From contig QFWS01000003.1 of assembly GCA_003144015.1 (NCBI GenBank), positions 124,001-188,000 on the forward strand: a stretch of DNA of 64,000 nt, written 5' to 3'. Under the pieces are notes generated by a model. That model was not told the DNA's origin, ran no database searches, and saw only the letters and a list, made by a program, of their open reading frames with translations. The DNA is from Flavobacteriaceae bacterium LYZ1037. Its GTDB lineage: Bacteria; Bacteroidota; Bacteroidia; Flavobacteriales; Flavobacteriaceae. Both the position numbers and the translations under genes were made by a program. This document shows positions 44,572 to 53,130 of the stretch, in pieces. The stretch's first letter is position 1. Each line of letters opens with the position of its first letter.

Positions 44572-44604
44572 AAAAAAAGAGTTGAACAATTGTTCAACTC
44601 TTTT
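44572..44604 (-). terminator. Terminator of the hemN-usp operon
   Basis: AAAAGAGTTGAACAA is perfectly inverted as TTGTTCAACTCTTTT. On the minus strand it is followed by a T run. It separates hemN-usp from the nos promoter region. Confidence 0.9.
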
Positions 44605-44638
44605 AAACTCTGTAAAAGTTACTAATTAAAAATCTTAT

Positions 44639-45472
44639 TTAAATTTTAAAGGTCATGACTGGTAAAGTAGAATGATTAGCAATATCTTCAGAGATACTAC
44701 CTTCAAAAAAATGAGCAACACCTTTTCTACCATGGGTGGCTACAGCAATAACGTCTGCACCAATAACATTTGAAAAATTTAAGATACCTTCTTCAATGCT
44801 ATAATCATTTACGTAATTAACTTCGTTCATTTTTTCAATTCCACCATCGGCTTTTCTTAAAAATGTTGCTACTTGTTTTTCTATTTCTGCAGAACTTCTA
44901 AATTTGGTGCCTGGCATATTTACATAAACCAAATGCATTTTTGAATCTAATTTTTTAGCCATTTCTTTGGCTCTTAGATATTGCTGTACAGCTTCTTCTG
45001 TAAAATCGCAAGCAAAAACCATATTTTCAAACTCCATTAATATTGGGTTATGTTTAATAACCAACACTGGAATGTCAGAATGCCTTACTACTTTCTCTGT
45101 ATTAGAGCCTACAAGAACTTCTTTAATACCACTTGCGCCTTGGGATCCCATAACTATTAAATCTGCTTGATTTTCTTTAGCAACTTCATTGACTTCGCTA
45201 AACACTTTAAAATGCTTAACAATAGGAGTCACTTTTATGTCTTTTAAATAGTCTTTATTTAAAAATTCTTTGAATTTTTTTTCTGCCAATTTTAAAAAGA
45301 AAAGAGATTCCAATTGTTTAATATTATCTGCTTTATTTATTACAGCTGTAGATATTTCCAACATGTGCAATGCTAGAATCTCAGCATTGTTTTTTCTTGC
45401 CAAAAAAGATGCTGCTTCTAAAGCATACTCAGAAAATTCTGAGAAGTCGACAGGTACAATTATTTTTTTCAT
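44639..45472 (-). CDS. Universal stress protein, tandem UspA domains (copy 2)
   Basis: A 277-residue double-UspA protein of the same length and layout as copy 1 at 36509-37342, clearly a paralogue (MKKIIVPVDFSEFSEYALEA; GSQGASGIKEVLVGSNTEKV; ATHGRKGVAHFFEGSISEDI). It lies 21 bases after hemN and before a strong terminator, so it is co-transcribed with hemN from a promoter bearing an Fnr-type box. A role in the low-oxygen state is suggested by this context only. Confidence 0.88.
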   Translation of the reverse strand: MKKIIVPVDFSEFSEYALEAASFLARKNNAEILALHMLEISTAVINKADNIKQLESLFFLKLAEKKFKEFLNKDYLKDIKVTPIVKHFKVFSEVNEVAKENQADLIVMGSQGASGIKEVLVGSNTEKVVRHSDIPVLVIKHNPILMEFENMVFACDFTEEAVQQYLRAKEMAKKLDSKMHLVYVNMPGTKFRSSAEIEKQVATFLRKADGGIEKMNEVNYVNDYSIEEGILNFSNVIGADVIAVATHGRKGVAHFFEGSISEDIANHSTLPVMTFKI

Positions 45473-45493
45473 TGTATTTGGTTGTATTTTTCT

Positions 45494-46858
45494 TTAAATA
45501 GTCATAGAAAACAATTGAGTTTCTGGCATTTTTTCTTGCAATAATAAATCGAATGCCATGCAAATGTTTCGTACATATGGTTTTCCTTTTTCTGTAACCT
45601 CTATGTTGTTTAAATTTATTTTTAACAAACCATCAGCTTCCATTTCTTGAAGTTTTACAAGTACTTCTGGAAGTTCTTTGAAATATGATTCATCTGTATC
45701 CCAAGATGTTTTAAACTGACACATAAGATTTAATATATGTTTTCTTATTATCAAGTCTATTTCGTATAAAATATGACCTCTATAAACAGGTATAATATTT
45801 TCGTTTATTAAATGATAGTATTCTTCTAATCCTTTTACGTTTTGTGCAAAACCATACCAGCTATCGCTTATGGAAGAGACGCCTAAACCAATCATAACCT
45901 GTGTTTTAGATGCTGTATAACCCATAAAATTTCTATGCAATTTATGCTGTTTTATAGATTTATAAAGAGCATCTGTTTTTAAGGCAAAATGGTCCATGCC
46001 AATTTCAACAAAACCAGCTTTGGCTAATAACTCTTTGCCTAATTCGTATTGTCTTCTTTTGGTTTCAGGAGATGGCAAATCTTCATCTTTAAAACCTCTT
46101 TGTCCATTTCCTTTTATCCATGGTACATGCGCATAACTATAGAATGCCAAACGATCTGGCATAAGTTCTTTAGTCTTTCTTATGGTCTCTTCTACGTGTT
46201 CAATAGTTTGAAATGGTAATCCGAAAATAATATCATGACTAACAGATGTATATCCAATTTCTCTAGCTTCCTCTGTAACGCGTTTAACATTTTCGAAAGG
46301 CTGAATTCTGTGAATAGCTATCTGTACCGTTTTATTATAATCTTGAACTCCAAAACTAACCCGTCTAAAACCTAGATTGTAAAGCGTTTGTAAATGATCT
46401 TTGGTGGTATTGTTTGGATGCCCTTCAAAACTAAATTCGTAGCCTTCAGCTAAAGTGGCTCTTTTTAATAAACCATCTATTAGGCGTTTTAAGTTAGCTG
46501 TCGAAAAAAAGGTTGGTGTACCACCTCCCAAATGAATTTCTTTAATATTTGGTTTCGAATCAAATAAATTACAATACAAATCCCATTCTTTAAGAACAGC
46601 TGTTATATATGGAGATTCAACTTCATGCCGTTTAGTAATTCGTTTATTACAACCACAAAAAGTGCATAAGCTTTCGCAAAAAGGCAAATGCAAATACAGA
46701 CTTAGACCTTCAGTTTTATTAGTCTCATTAAACGATTTTACTAACGACGTTTTCCATTTTTTAGATGAAAACGTATTAATATCCCAATAAGGAACTGTTG
46801 GATAACTGGTGTATCGTGGTCCAGCAACATTGTATTTATTTACTAACGACTTTTTCAT
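45494..46858 (-). CDS. hemN: Oxygen-independent coproporphyrinogen III dehydrogenase (HemN)
   Basis: A 454-residue radical SAM enzyme that makes protoporphyrinogen IX without oxygen. The N-terminal part has YNVAGPRYTSYPTVPYWD. The radical SAM cluster motif is CESLCTFCGC (about residues 55-64), followed by EIHLGGGTPTFFS and, near the C-terminus, an HemN C-terminal domain. The ATG at 46858 is chosen because the promoter -7 element (46877-46884) and predicted transcription start (about 46872) lie downstream of the other possible Met at 46879. It supplies haem for the cbb3 oxidase and cytochromes. The second usp gene follows. Confidence 0.95.
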   Translation of the reverse strand: MKKSLVNKYNVAGPRYTSYPTVPYWDINTFSSKKWKTSLVKSFNETNKTEGLSLYLHLPFCESLCTFCGCNKRITKRHEVESPYITAVLKEWDLYCNLFDSKPNIKEIHLGGGTPTFFSTANLKRLIDGLLKRATLAEGYEFSFEGHPNNTTKDHLQTLYNLGFRRVSFGVQDYNKTVQIAIHRIQPFENVKRVTEEAREIGYTSVSHDIIFGLPFQTIEHVEETIRKTKELMPDRLAFYSYAHVPWIKGNGQRGFKDEDLPSPETKRRQYELGKELLAKAGFVEIGMDHFALKTDALYKSIKQHKLHRNFMGYTASKTQVMIGLGVSSISDSWYGFAQNVKGLEEYYHLINENIIPVYRGHILYEIDLIIRKHILNLMCQFKTSWDTDESYFKELPEVLVKLQEMEADGLLKINLNNIEVTEKGKPYVRNICMAFDLLLQEKMPETQLFSMTI

Positions 46859-46876
46859 TACGAAGTTATTCAGATA

Positions 46877-46923
46877 CAAATGTATATTTAAGACACTTTT
46901 TAAAATATGACTTTTATCATATT
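46877..46923 (-). promoter_or_regulatory. Fnr-type box and -7 element upstream of hemN
   Basis: A perfect palindrome AATATGA-N6-TCATATT lies at 46904-46923. Twenty-two bases from its core, read on the minus strand, is TACATTTG (plus CAAATGTA, 46877-46884). It fixes the hemN start at 46858. The spacing to the divergent sodC promoter does not fit, so hemN is the target. Confidence 0.83.
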
Positions 46924-46960
46924 AGCAGGTTTAAAATTTTAAATCCTTCTAATATTTATG

Positions 46961-46968
46961 TAACTTTG
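46961..46968 (+). promoter_or_regulatory. -7 promoter element of sodC
   Basis: TAACTTTG, a full match to TAnnTTTG, 25 bases before the sodC ATG. Confidence 0.75.
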
Positions 46969-46993
46969 AGTAAACATTAAATAATATTTCAAA

Positions 46994-47587
46994 ATGAAAA
47001 AATCGATAATATTTGCGCTATTGCTAACTTTAACATTTGCAATAAGCTGTAAAAATGACAAAAAAGAAAGCACTGAAACAGAAGTAACAGCTACTGAAGA
47101 AAAAGTGGTTGAAACTGTAAACGAAGAAGTAAAAAAAATAAAGATTAAGCTAGAACCTAAAAGCGATAGTAACGTAAACGGAAGTGCTATATTTACTGAA
47201 ACTGAAGGAAAAGTTACTATGGTTGCCGTTTTTGATGGTCTAACTCCTGGAACTCATGCTATTCATCTGCATGAAAAGTCTGACTGTTCTTCTCCAGATG
47301 GAAAATCTACTGGTGGACACTGGAATCCTACTAACGAGCCTCATGGAAAATGGGGAGACGCTAAAGGTTACCATAAAGGCGATATTGGAAACATGGAAGC
47401 AGATGAAAATGGAAATGCAACTATTACATTTAGCACAGACCAATGGTGTATAGGTTGTGGAGACGCTAATAAAGATATTTTAGGAAAAGCGATTATAGTA
47501 CACCAAGGTGTAGACGATTTTATTTCGCAACCAACTGGTGATGCTGGTGGACGTGTAAGTTGTGGTGGTATAATAAGTTTAGAATAA
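46994..47587 (+). CDS. sodC: Cu/Zn superoxide dismutase, lipoprotein
   Basis: A 197-residue periplasmic superoxide dismutase with a lipoprotein signal (LLTLTFAISC, Cys at 19), an acidic linker and the SodC fold. Copper and zinc ligands are visible in HAIHLHEKSDC, TGGHWNPTNEPHG and KGYHKGDIGN. The C-terminal copper His is in IIVHQGVDDF, and the active-site Arg is in GDAGGRVSCGG. Two Cys (SDC and VSC) would make the usual disulfide. It removes superoxide in the envelope. It is divergent from hemN with its own promoter and terminator. Confidence 0.95.
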   Translation: MKKSIIFALLLTLTFAISCKNDKKESTETEVTATEEKVVETVNEEVKKIKIKLEPKSDSNVNGSAIFTETEGKVTMVAVFDGLTPGTHAIHLHEKSDCSSPDGKSTGGHWNPTNEPHGKWGDAKGYHKGDIGNMEADENGNATITFSTDQWCIGCGDANKDILGKAIIVHQGVDDFISQPTGDAGGRVSCGGIISLE

Positions 47588-47605
47588 GATTTAAAAATAT
47601 AGATT

Positions 47606-47637
47606 TAAAAAATGCTGCCAATAGGCAGCATTTTTTT
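47606..47637 (+). terminator. Terminator of sodC
   Basis: AAAAAATGCTGCC / GGCAGCATTTTTT stem with a 4-nt loop and T tract, 18 bases after the stop. Confidence 0.92.
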
Positions 47638-47768
47638 GTTTAAAGTTGTTGCTATTTTCTCTTGATTTTACACCTAATAAAAGTAAGCCTTCATCATAAA
47701 GCCTCCTATTTAATTTATTGTCATATCTTTAGAGAAACCAACCATTAAGATTCCCGATTTCTCAGGAA

Positions 47769-48548
47769 ATGAATATGATAAAATTCTTTAGAAAAATTAG
47801 ACAAAACTTACTAATGGAAAACCCAATCTCTGCTAAAGCTTCGGCTGGCACGAAAACAGGCAAGCCTGCCTTGTCGGCAGGCAGGTACTTTAAATATGCT
47901 ATTGGCGAAATAATTCTAGTAGTTATTGGAATCTTGATTGCCCTTCAAATTAATAATTGGAATGAAAAAACCAAATTAAAAACTGAAGAAATCAAACTAT
48001 TAACAGAATTGAAGTCGGCATTAATTAGTGATAAAGAAGATATAAAATCAAATATTGGTGAACACGCTTCTACAGCAAACTCTATTTCAATTTTGTTAGA
48101 ACATCTTTCTAACCAATTACCTTACAATGATTCCCTGGATTTTCATTTTGCAAATGCTTTAAATACTACAAGGTTTGCTCACACTTCAAGCCCTTACGAA
48201 ACTTTGAAGATAAAAGGGCCAGACCTAATTGAAAATGATAGCTTAAGAGTGATGCTAGGAGACTATTACGATAAACATGTTGGATATCAATTTGAACTGC
48301 AGGAATTGAGTTTGGAGAATTTTAATTTAGCTAAAGAAAGACAGTTTGAACTTTTTACAAGTTTACGTTTTTGGGATAAAATGAAACCAGTTGATTATAA
48401 TTTGTTAGTTAAAAACACTTAGTACAATTCTTGGTTAACACTCACTGAAGGAATGCGAAAATGGGAAGTCAAAAAATTCCGAATACTAAATGAAAAAAAC
48501 GAACAATTACTTAACCTTATAAATAATGAGATTGATAAAAGCAAATAA
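47769..48548 (+). pseudogene. DUF6090-family membrane protein, interrupted by an in-frame TAG (copy 1)
   Basis: Residues 1-217 (47769-48419) show the family layout: N-terminal MIKFFRKIRQNLL, one membrane span in YAIGEIILVVIGILIALQIN, NNWNE, then a helical soluble domain. A TAG at 48420-48422 ends the frame. The same frame continues for another 41 codons (YNSWLT, then EGMRKWEVKKFRIL and so on) to a TAA at 48546-48548, giving the length expected from the intact neighbour (255 residues). One base change has thus likely truncated it. Function of the family is unknown. A GC-rich palindrome (47864-47885) is embedded in frame between the N-terminal helix and the span. Confidence 0.85.
47864..47885. 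repeat. GC-rich palindromic repeat, copy 1
   Basis: GCCTGCC-TTGTC-GGCAGGC followed by AGG. It is translated as part of KPALSAGRYFK in the first DUF6090 gene. Its GC content stands out sharply against the surroundings. Confidence 0.85.
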
Positions 48549-48568
48549 TGAACATATAGCATTAATCC

Positions 48569-49336
48569 ATGATAAAATTCTTTAGAAAAATACGCTACAA
48601 CCTTATGGAGAAAAACCTGCCTTCCGGACAGGCAGGCAAAACAGGTAAATACCTAAAATATGCTATTGGCGAAATAATCCTGGTGGTAATTGGTATTCTA
48701 ATAGCTCTTCAACTTAATAATTATAAGGAAAATGAAAAACTAAACGACACCAGACAAAAGTATTATATACAATTAGTAGAGGACTTACATAAGGATGTTC
48801 AATTTTCAAAAAACATTATTAATAAGCTACAAATTGACAGACAGGCTTACAATAATTATCTAGAACATTTTAATAATACGGAATTAAAACCCATGGAGGT
48901 TTATAATGAATTGATGGCCTTAAACATTCTTTCTAGTACTATTGATTTCAATTCAAGCACCATAGAATCTCTTAGAAGTAGTGGCGAATTAATTCTTTTC
49001 CCTTTAGAAATACGCAGTAAATTAATTGACTTATTACGTATGCAGGAAGCTACCTTAAAGATTGTGGCAGATAATGATGGTGGCAAATCCGATCTTTTAA
49101 TGAATCTAGGACTAGTTCGTGGTGCATCAACCCTTGTTAATAGATTACATAATAAGCCAGAATTAAAAGCTTATTTGAACATTGAACAGAACCTACCTCA
49201 AATAATTCTTGGATTAGAAGCTGCCCATAAATGGAAAGATATATCTGAAAAAAACACCATTCATAATTTAAATGAAGTCATAGAGAATATTGAATCTATT
49301 ATTGACATGATAGAATCAGAAATGAAAAACAACTAA
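48569..49336 (+). CDS. DUF6090-family membrane protein (copy 2, intact)
   Basis: A 255-residue protein with N-terminal MIKFFRKIRYNL, a short variable insert (LPSGQAGKTGKY, encoded by the palindromic repeat) and one membrane span (about residues 32-51, YAIGEIILVVIGILIALQLN). A long helical domain follows with HKDVQFSKNIINKLQ and ESLRSSGELILFPLEI. No enzymatic motif is visible. The family is abundant in flavobacteria, often in tandem, with unknown function; the topology suggests a small membrane-anchored periplasmic or cytoplasmic helical protein. It starts 20 bases after the end of copy 1 and is the only complete member of the trio. Confidence 0.82.
   Translation: MIKFFRKIRYNLMEKNLPSGQAGKTGKYLKYAIGEIILVVIGILIALQLNNYKENEKLNDTRQKYYIQLVEDLHKDVQFSKNIINKLQIDRQAYNNYLEHFNNTELKPMEVYNELMALNILSSTIDFNSSTIESLRSSGELILFPLEIRSKLIDLLRMQEATLKIVADNDGGKSDLLMNLGLVRGASTLVNRLHNKPELKAYLNIEQNLPQIILGLEAAHKWKDISEKNTIHNLNEVIENIESIIDMIESEMKNN
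48616..48637. repeat. GC-rich palindromic repeat, copy 2
   Basis: CCTGCCT-TCCGGAC-AGGCAGG plus C. It sits at the equivalent place of the second DUF6090 gene but is read in another frame than copy 1 (LPSGQAG). Confidence 0.85.
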
Positions 49337-49343
49337 AGTCTAA

Positions 49344-50045
49344 TTAATAAGGTTCCTGCTTTCCTGCCAGACGGCAGGCAGGTACATTAAATATGCTATT
49401 GGTGAAATAATTCTAGTAGTTATTGGAATTTTAATTGCGCTTCAAATAAATAATTGGAATGAAACCCGAAAACTTAATAATTCCATGAAAAGCGTCTATT
49501 CCATTATAAAAACAGACCTTGTAACTGATATTGAAAATATTGATAAAGTTATAAATGGCAGTGTACGAAGAGATAGTATTCTTAAAAGAATTATTAATGG
49601 TGATATCACTAAAGAAGAGTATCTAAATTGTGAGTTTTGCAGTTTTATTATACTTGGTTTCCCAGATATAACTTTAAACACGCGTGGTGTCAAATTATTA
49701 GAAGATAATAGCGCTGTTTTTAATTCACACCTAGATAGTCTTTCTATCGATATTAGTAATTTTTATGGGTATTTCAATACTGAAATCAGCGTTGCTCTTA
49801 AGGAAGTAGAAAACAATTATAATGACGATTTTTTCTACTTTAAGAATAACAAAACTTGGTTCAAAGACTATATTAATTACGTAAAAAATGATGACTTATT
49901 AAACTATGTTCTTACATCAGACGATTATATGAATAGGGCGAACTCCTTTTATTTATTATATTTTCAAAGTTATCTAGTACATCTAAGAGATTTCAAAAAA
50001 AATGCTCATGTATTAATAGAAAAAATAAATACGAAAATAGAATAG
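49344..50045 (+). pseudogene. DUF6090-family gene lacking its 5' end (copy 3)
   Basis: The frame is open from 49344. It encodes AGRYIKYAIGEIILVVIGIL at 49374-49433, the normal membrane span, and then IALQINNWNE, but the family N-terminus MIKFFRKIRQ is missing and no ATG precedes the span. The first ATG, at 49485, would make a protein without its membrane anchor (186 residues). A weak CTG at 49356 is the only start-like codon before the span. The palindromic repeat at 49363-49382 marks the truncation point. The rest of the soluble domain runs intact to 50045. It may still be translated from a rare start, but loss of function is more likely. Confidence 0.72.
49363..49382. repeat. GC-rich palindromic repeat, copy 3
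   Basis: CCTGCC-AGAC-GGCAGG followed by CAGG, at the truncated 5' end of the third DUF6090 gene. Confidence 0.83.
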
Positions 50046-50050
50046 CCAAA

Positions 50051-50068
50051 GCCTGCCAACAGGCAGGC
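50051..50068. repeat. GC-rich palindromic repeat, copy 4
   Basis: GCCTGCC-AACA-GGCAGGC, 5 bases after the stop of the third DUF6090 gene. No T run follows, so it is not a standard terminator; it is the only intergenic copy. Confidence 0.83.
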
Positions 50069-50124
50069 ATAACCACTAGTTTAGTACTTGTTTACATGAA
50101 ACAATAACCTAAATTAATAGGCCA

Positions 50125-52353
50125 TTAAAACCTATAACTAACATTCGCTTTTAAAAAGAAAGGCGTTCCAGGTGTAAAATGTATTTCTTCAACTGGCTCT
50201 AATTCGTTTTGTAATCTAGATTCGGTTGCAAATTGTGTTTCATTCCATTCGGTATCAAACAAATTTTCAATAGCAATCCCAAAAACTAAATTATTAGTAA
50301 ACTCGTAACTTAAATTTAAATCGGTTATAAAATAACCATCTGCAACTATAGAGTTGTCTTCGTTTGCAGGTCTATCATCTATATAACGATAACGAATGCC
50401 TCCAGAGAAACCTTTTAAATTATTAACCGATAAGCCTCCTGTAAGCGTAAAATCTGGTGCTAAAGGAATATAATCTTCACCTGAAGGTTCATCGACACTT
50501 CTAGCATCTGTAAAAGTGGCATCTGTATCGAAATATAACCAATCTGCTATTTGATATCTCAATCCTAAATCCAATCCATAGCGTCTAGATTTTCCACTAG
50601 GTTCTACAATTCCTGCGTCTCCAACATATACAAACTCTTGTTCTAAGAATAAGTACCATAAAGCTGTATTAAAAACCACTTTTGGAAAGGGTTTCCAAAT
50701 AGCTCCTAAATCGGCTCCATAAGCTCTTGGTAAAATATCTTCGCCTTGTTGTTGTACTACTACTCTAGTGTCGTTAGAGTGAAAACCAATACCAGTTTTT
50801 AAGAACCATTGTAGATTTTTATTCTGATTAAAGAAGACGTTTACCTTTGGATTTACAATGGTTTTGTTTTCAGATAAGGTTTCGTAATCGCTTACCAACG
50901 CATCGTTATAAATAAATTTAAAATAATCTAAACGTAAAGCTGGGGCAATAATAAACTTCCCAAAATCAATTTCAGCATTGATATAAGCAAACATATTGGT
51001 TTCATTAACATCACCTAAAGACAAATAATTTAATGTTTCATTTCTATTTAAAGTATGAGATAATTCTACATCGTTTACAAAATCATAACGCATTCCAAAA
51101 CCACCTGTATAAGTAGCATCGGCAGATCCTAATTTTGAATCACGTGTAAATTCTGCATTAAAACCAAAAATATCTCTAGCTTCTTTCTGTTTTATCTGGT
51201 CGCCATTTATTGGGTCTTCTAAAAAGAAGGTGAAGTTGGAATACAATTCAAAATTATATTGCGAATAAAACACATTGGATTTAAACTGTAAATCTTCAGA
51301 TAAAAGTGTATTGTATTCAATGTTTACATTGGTTCTAGAAGTGTTTCCTCCTTCAGTATCGTCTATAGAACCCCAACGATCTATCAAGCCCGAATCTATA
51401 GCTCTTTGTGGAATTTGCCCTGAAGCATCCCAACGACTTTTAAAATGTGATAAGGAAACCGATAATCTATCATTCCCCTTTAAATACGTGGTATATTTTC
51501 CAAAAAGATTGATACGATTGAAATTTTGAGGAGATTGGTAAGGTCCATCAAATTGAATATATTCGAAAGCCACATAAGCATTTTGATTTGGTGTATTTCC
51601 TAATAAATCGAACATACCAAGCGTTCTTAAAGAGTTAAATTGTCCGTAACTAAAGTTTATTTCACTAGAACCAATATCTTCTTTGGTATTAAAATCTACA
51701 TAACCAGCCGTATTAAAATCGCCTTTATTGGCATAATAAGGTCCTTTACCAAAGTTGATATTATTAATAGTTTCAGGAATTAAAAAGTGTAAATCACTAT
51801 AACCTTGTCCATGCGCATGAGACACCATGTTTACTGGCATGCCATCTACAGACAGACTGATATCTGTTCCGTGATCAATATCGAATCCTCGAAGGAAAAT
51901 TTGTTCAGCCTTCCCTCCTCCTGCATGTTGTCCAATAATCAAACCAGGAACTTTTCGTAATATTTCTTGAGATGAGTTTACAGGATTGGTTTCTAAATCA
52001 ATTTTCGAGATACTGTTTAAGGCATCTATTTGTTCAGTAATCACCAACTCATCCAATAAAATGGTTTTACTTTTTAAAGCTACTGTAACGCCTTTGTTAA
52101 AATGATTCTCATCCAAAACCATTAATAATTTGCTATAACCCAATAAACCTATGGTTAAAGTATCTCCAACCTTATTATTTTCTAAAACAAAAGACCCATT
52201 TGCTATCGTATGTGCATGACTGGAAGAGTTGGTATTGTAAATGTAGACACCTTCAAGAGGTTGTAGATTTTTATCTGTGACAACCCCTTTTATGTTTTGG
52301 GCATTGAGGTTAAAAATTATTAAAAGACTAAAAAAAGTAAAAATCTGCTTCAT
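50125..52353 (-). CDS. TonB-dependent receptor with carboxypeptidase-regulatory-like N-terminus
   Basis: A 742-residue outer-membrane receptor. It has a signal peptide ending FNLNAQ and a CarboxypepD_reg-like domain (about residues 20-95, GVVTDKNLQPLEGVYIYN, NTNSSSHAHTIANGSFVLEN). The plug follows (SQEILRKVPGLIIGQHAGGG, IFLRGFDIDHGTDI, VSHAHGQGYSDLHFLIPE), then a beta-barrel ending in FFLKANVSYRF. His-rich spots in the plug may hint at a metal or siderophore ligand, but the substrate is not deducible. It is divergent from an ECF sigma/anti-sigma pair. An ECF-like promoter on its own strand lies at 52486-52513, leaving a leader of about 125 bases. Confidence 0.93.
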   Translation of the reverse strand: MKQIFTFFSLLIIFNLNAQNIKGVVTDKNLQPLEGVYIYNTNSSSHAHTIANGSFVLENNKVGDTLTIGLLGYSKLLMVLDENHFNKGVTVALKSKTILLDELVITEQIDALNSISKIDLETNPVNSSQEILRKVPGLIIGQHAGGGKAEQIFLRGFDIDHGTDISLSVDGMPVNMVSHAHGQGYSDLHFLIPETINNINFGKGPYYANKGDFNTAGYVDFNTKEDIGSSEINFSYGQFNSLRTLGMFDLLGNTPNQNAYVAFEYIQFDGPYQSPQNFNRINLFGKYTTYLKGNDRLSVSLSHFKSRWDASGQIPQRAIDSGLIDRWGSIDDTEGGNTSRTNVNIEYNTLLSEDLQFKSNVFYSQYNFELYSNFTFFLEDPINGDQIKQKEARDIFGFNAEFTRDSKLGSADATYTGGFGMRYDFVNDVELSHTLNRNETLNYLSLGDVNETNMFAYINAEIDFGKFIIAPALRLDYFKFIYNDALVSDYETLSENKTIVNPKVNVFFNQNKNLQWFLKTGIGFHSNDTRVVVQQQGEDILPRAYGADLGAIWKPFPKVVFNTALWYLFLEQEFVYVGDAGIVEPSGKSRRYGLDLGLRYQIADWLYFDTDATFTDARSVDEPSGEDYIPLAPDFTLTGGLSVNNLKGFSGGIRYRYIDDRPANEDNSIVADGYFITDLNLSYEFTNNLVFGIAIENLFDTEWNETQFATESRLQNELEPVEEIHFTPGTPFFLKANVSYRF

Positions 52354-52485
52354 ATTTGAAAGTTTTTGGTTGATAATGGATTAACTGGTAAAAATAAGAC
52401 GACCTAATCAAGACCTTTTTATCATTAACAGCTTTTTAACTTTTAAACACTGTTAAAATTATAGTCTTAGGTGTTCTTACAATTA

Positions 52486-52513
52486 CCTACGAAAAAAAGT
52501 GCGAGTCGGTTTT
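52486..52513 (-). promoter_or_regulatory. Candidate ECF sigma promoter of the TonB receptor
   Basis: Read on the minus strand: AAAACCG, eight bases, then TTTTTTTCGTAGG. The AACC (-35) to CGT (-10) geometry is that of ECF promoters. The same layout occurs at 59585-59612. It does not resemble TAnnTTTG. Confidence 0.72.
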
Positions 52514-52598
52514 AAAAAAATAAATTTTACAAATAAAAGCCTGTTACTTATTACTCCTTAGTATTTAATTAGTATTTTAGAACTCTATAAAACAATGT

Positions 52599-53129
52599 AT
52601 GCAATTAGAACAACTAGTTTCTAAATTTCAAGATAAAGATGAAAAGGCTTTCGAAACCTTATACAACATGTATAGCGAAAGCATGCTAGGTGTTATTTAT
52701 AATATTGTTAGAGATCATGATATAGCACAAGATGTGATGCAAGAAGTTTTTATTAAAGCTTGGCATAGTGCAGACAGCTATTCTTCAAAAAAAGGACGAT
52801 TTTTTACATGGCTAATAAACATTTCACGAAATGCAGCCATTGATAAAATACGTTCTAAAAGCTTTAAAAACTCAGGTAAAAACCTCAACGCAGATTATTT
52901 CGTAGATATTATACAGGACCATGACAATTTGGACGACAAAACGGATGCCATTGGTATTAAGAAGTTTGTTGGGAAGTTAAAAAAGAAGTGTGTAGAAGTT
53001 ATTGAGCTTTTATATTTTAAAGGTTTTACACAAAAAGAAGCTTCAGAAACATTAGAAATGCCCATTGGAACTATTAAAACAAGAAATAGAAATTGTATCA
53101 ACGAGTTAAGGTTGATGCTTGAAGTATAA
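52599..53129 (+). CDS. ECF sigma factor (SigK-like, paired with RskA-type anti-sigma)
   Basis: A 176-residue sigma factor. Region 2 (about residues 20-90) shows HDIAQDVMQEVFIKAWHSA and FFTWLINISRNAAIDKIRSK. Region 4 (about 120-172) is a helix-turn-helix with GFTQKEASETLEMPIGTIKT. The ATG at 52599 follows a TAAAACAATGT leader without Shine-Dalgarno. The anti-sigma gene begins one base after its stop. It is divergent from the TonB receptor, whose promoter has an ECF-like sequence that it probably recognises. No similar promoter is seen before the sigma gene itself. Confidence 0.94.
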   Translation: MQLEQLVSKFQDKDEKAFETLYNMYSESMLGVIYNIVRDHDIAQDVMQEVFIKAWHSADSYSSKKGRFFTWLINISRNAAIDKIRSKSFKNSGKNLNADYFVDIIQDHDNLDDKTDAIGIKKFVGKLKKKCVEVIELLYFKGFTQKEASETLEMPIGTIKTRNRNCINELRLMLEV

Positions 53130-53130
53130 T

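Noticed and set aside
46904-46968. Fnr-type box as regulator of sodC
   Set aside because: The sodC -7 element lies 40 bases from the box core, not 22 as at all other sites, while hemN on the other strand has the exact spacing.
47864-50068. GC-rich palindromes as transcription terminators
   Set aside because: Three lie inside reading frames and none is followed by a T run.
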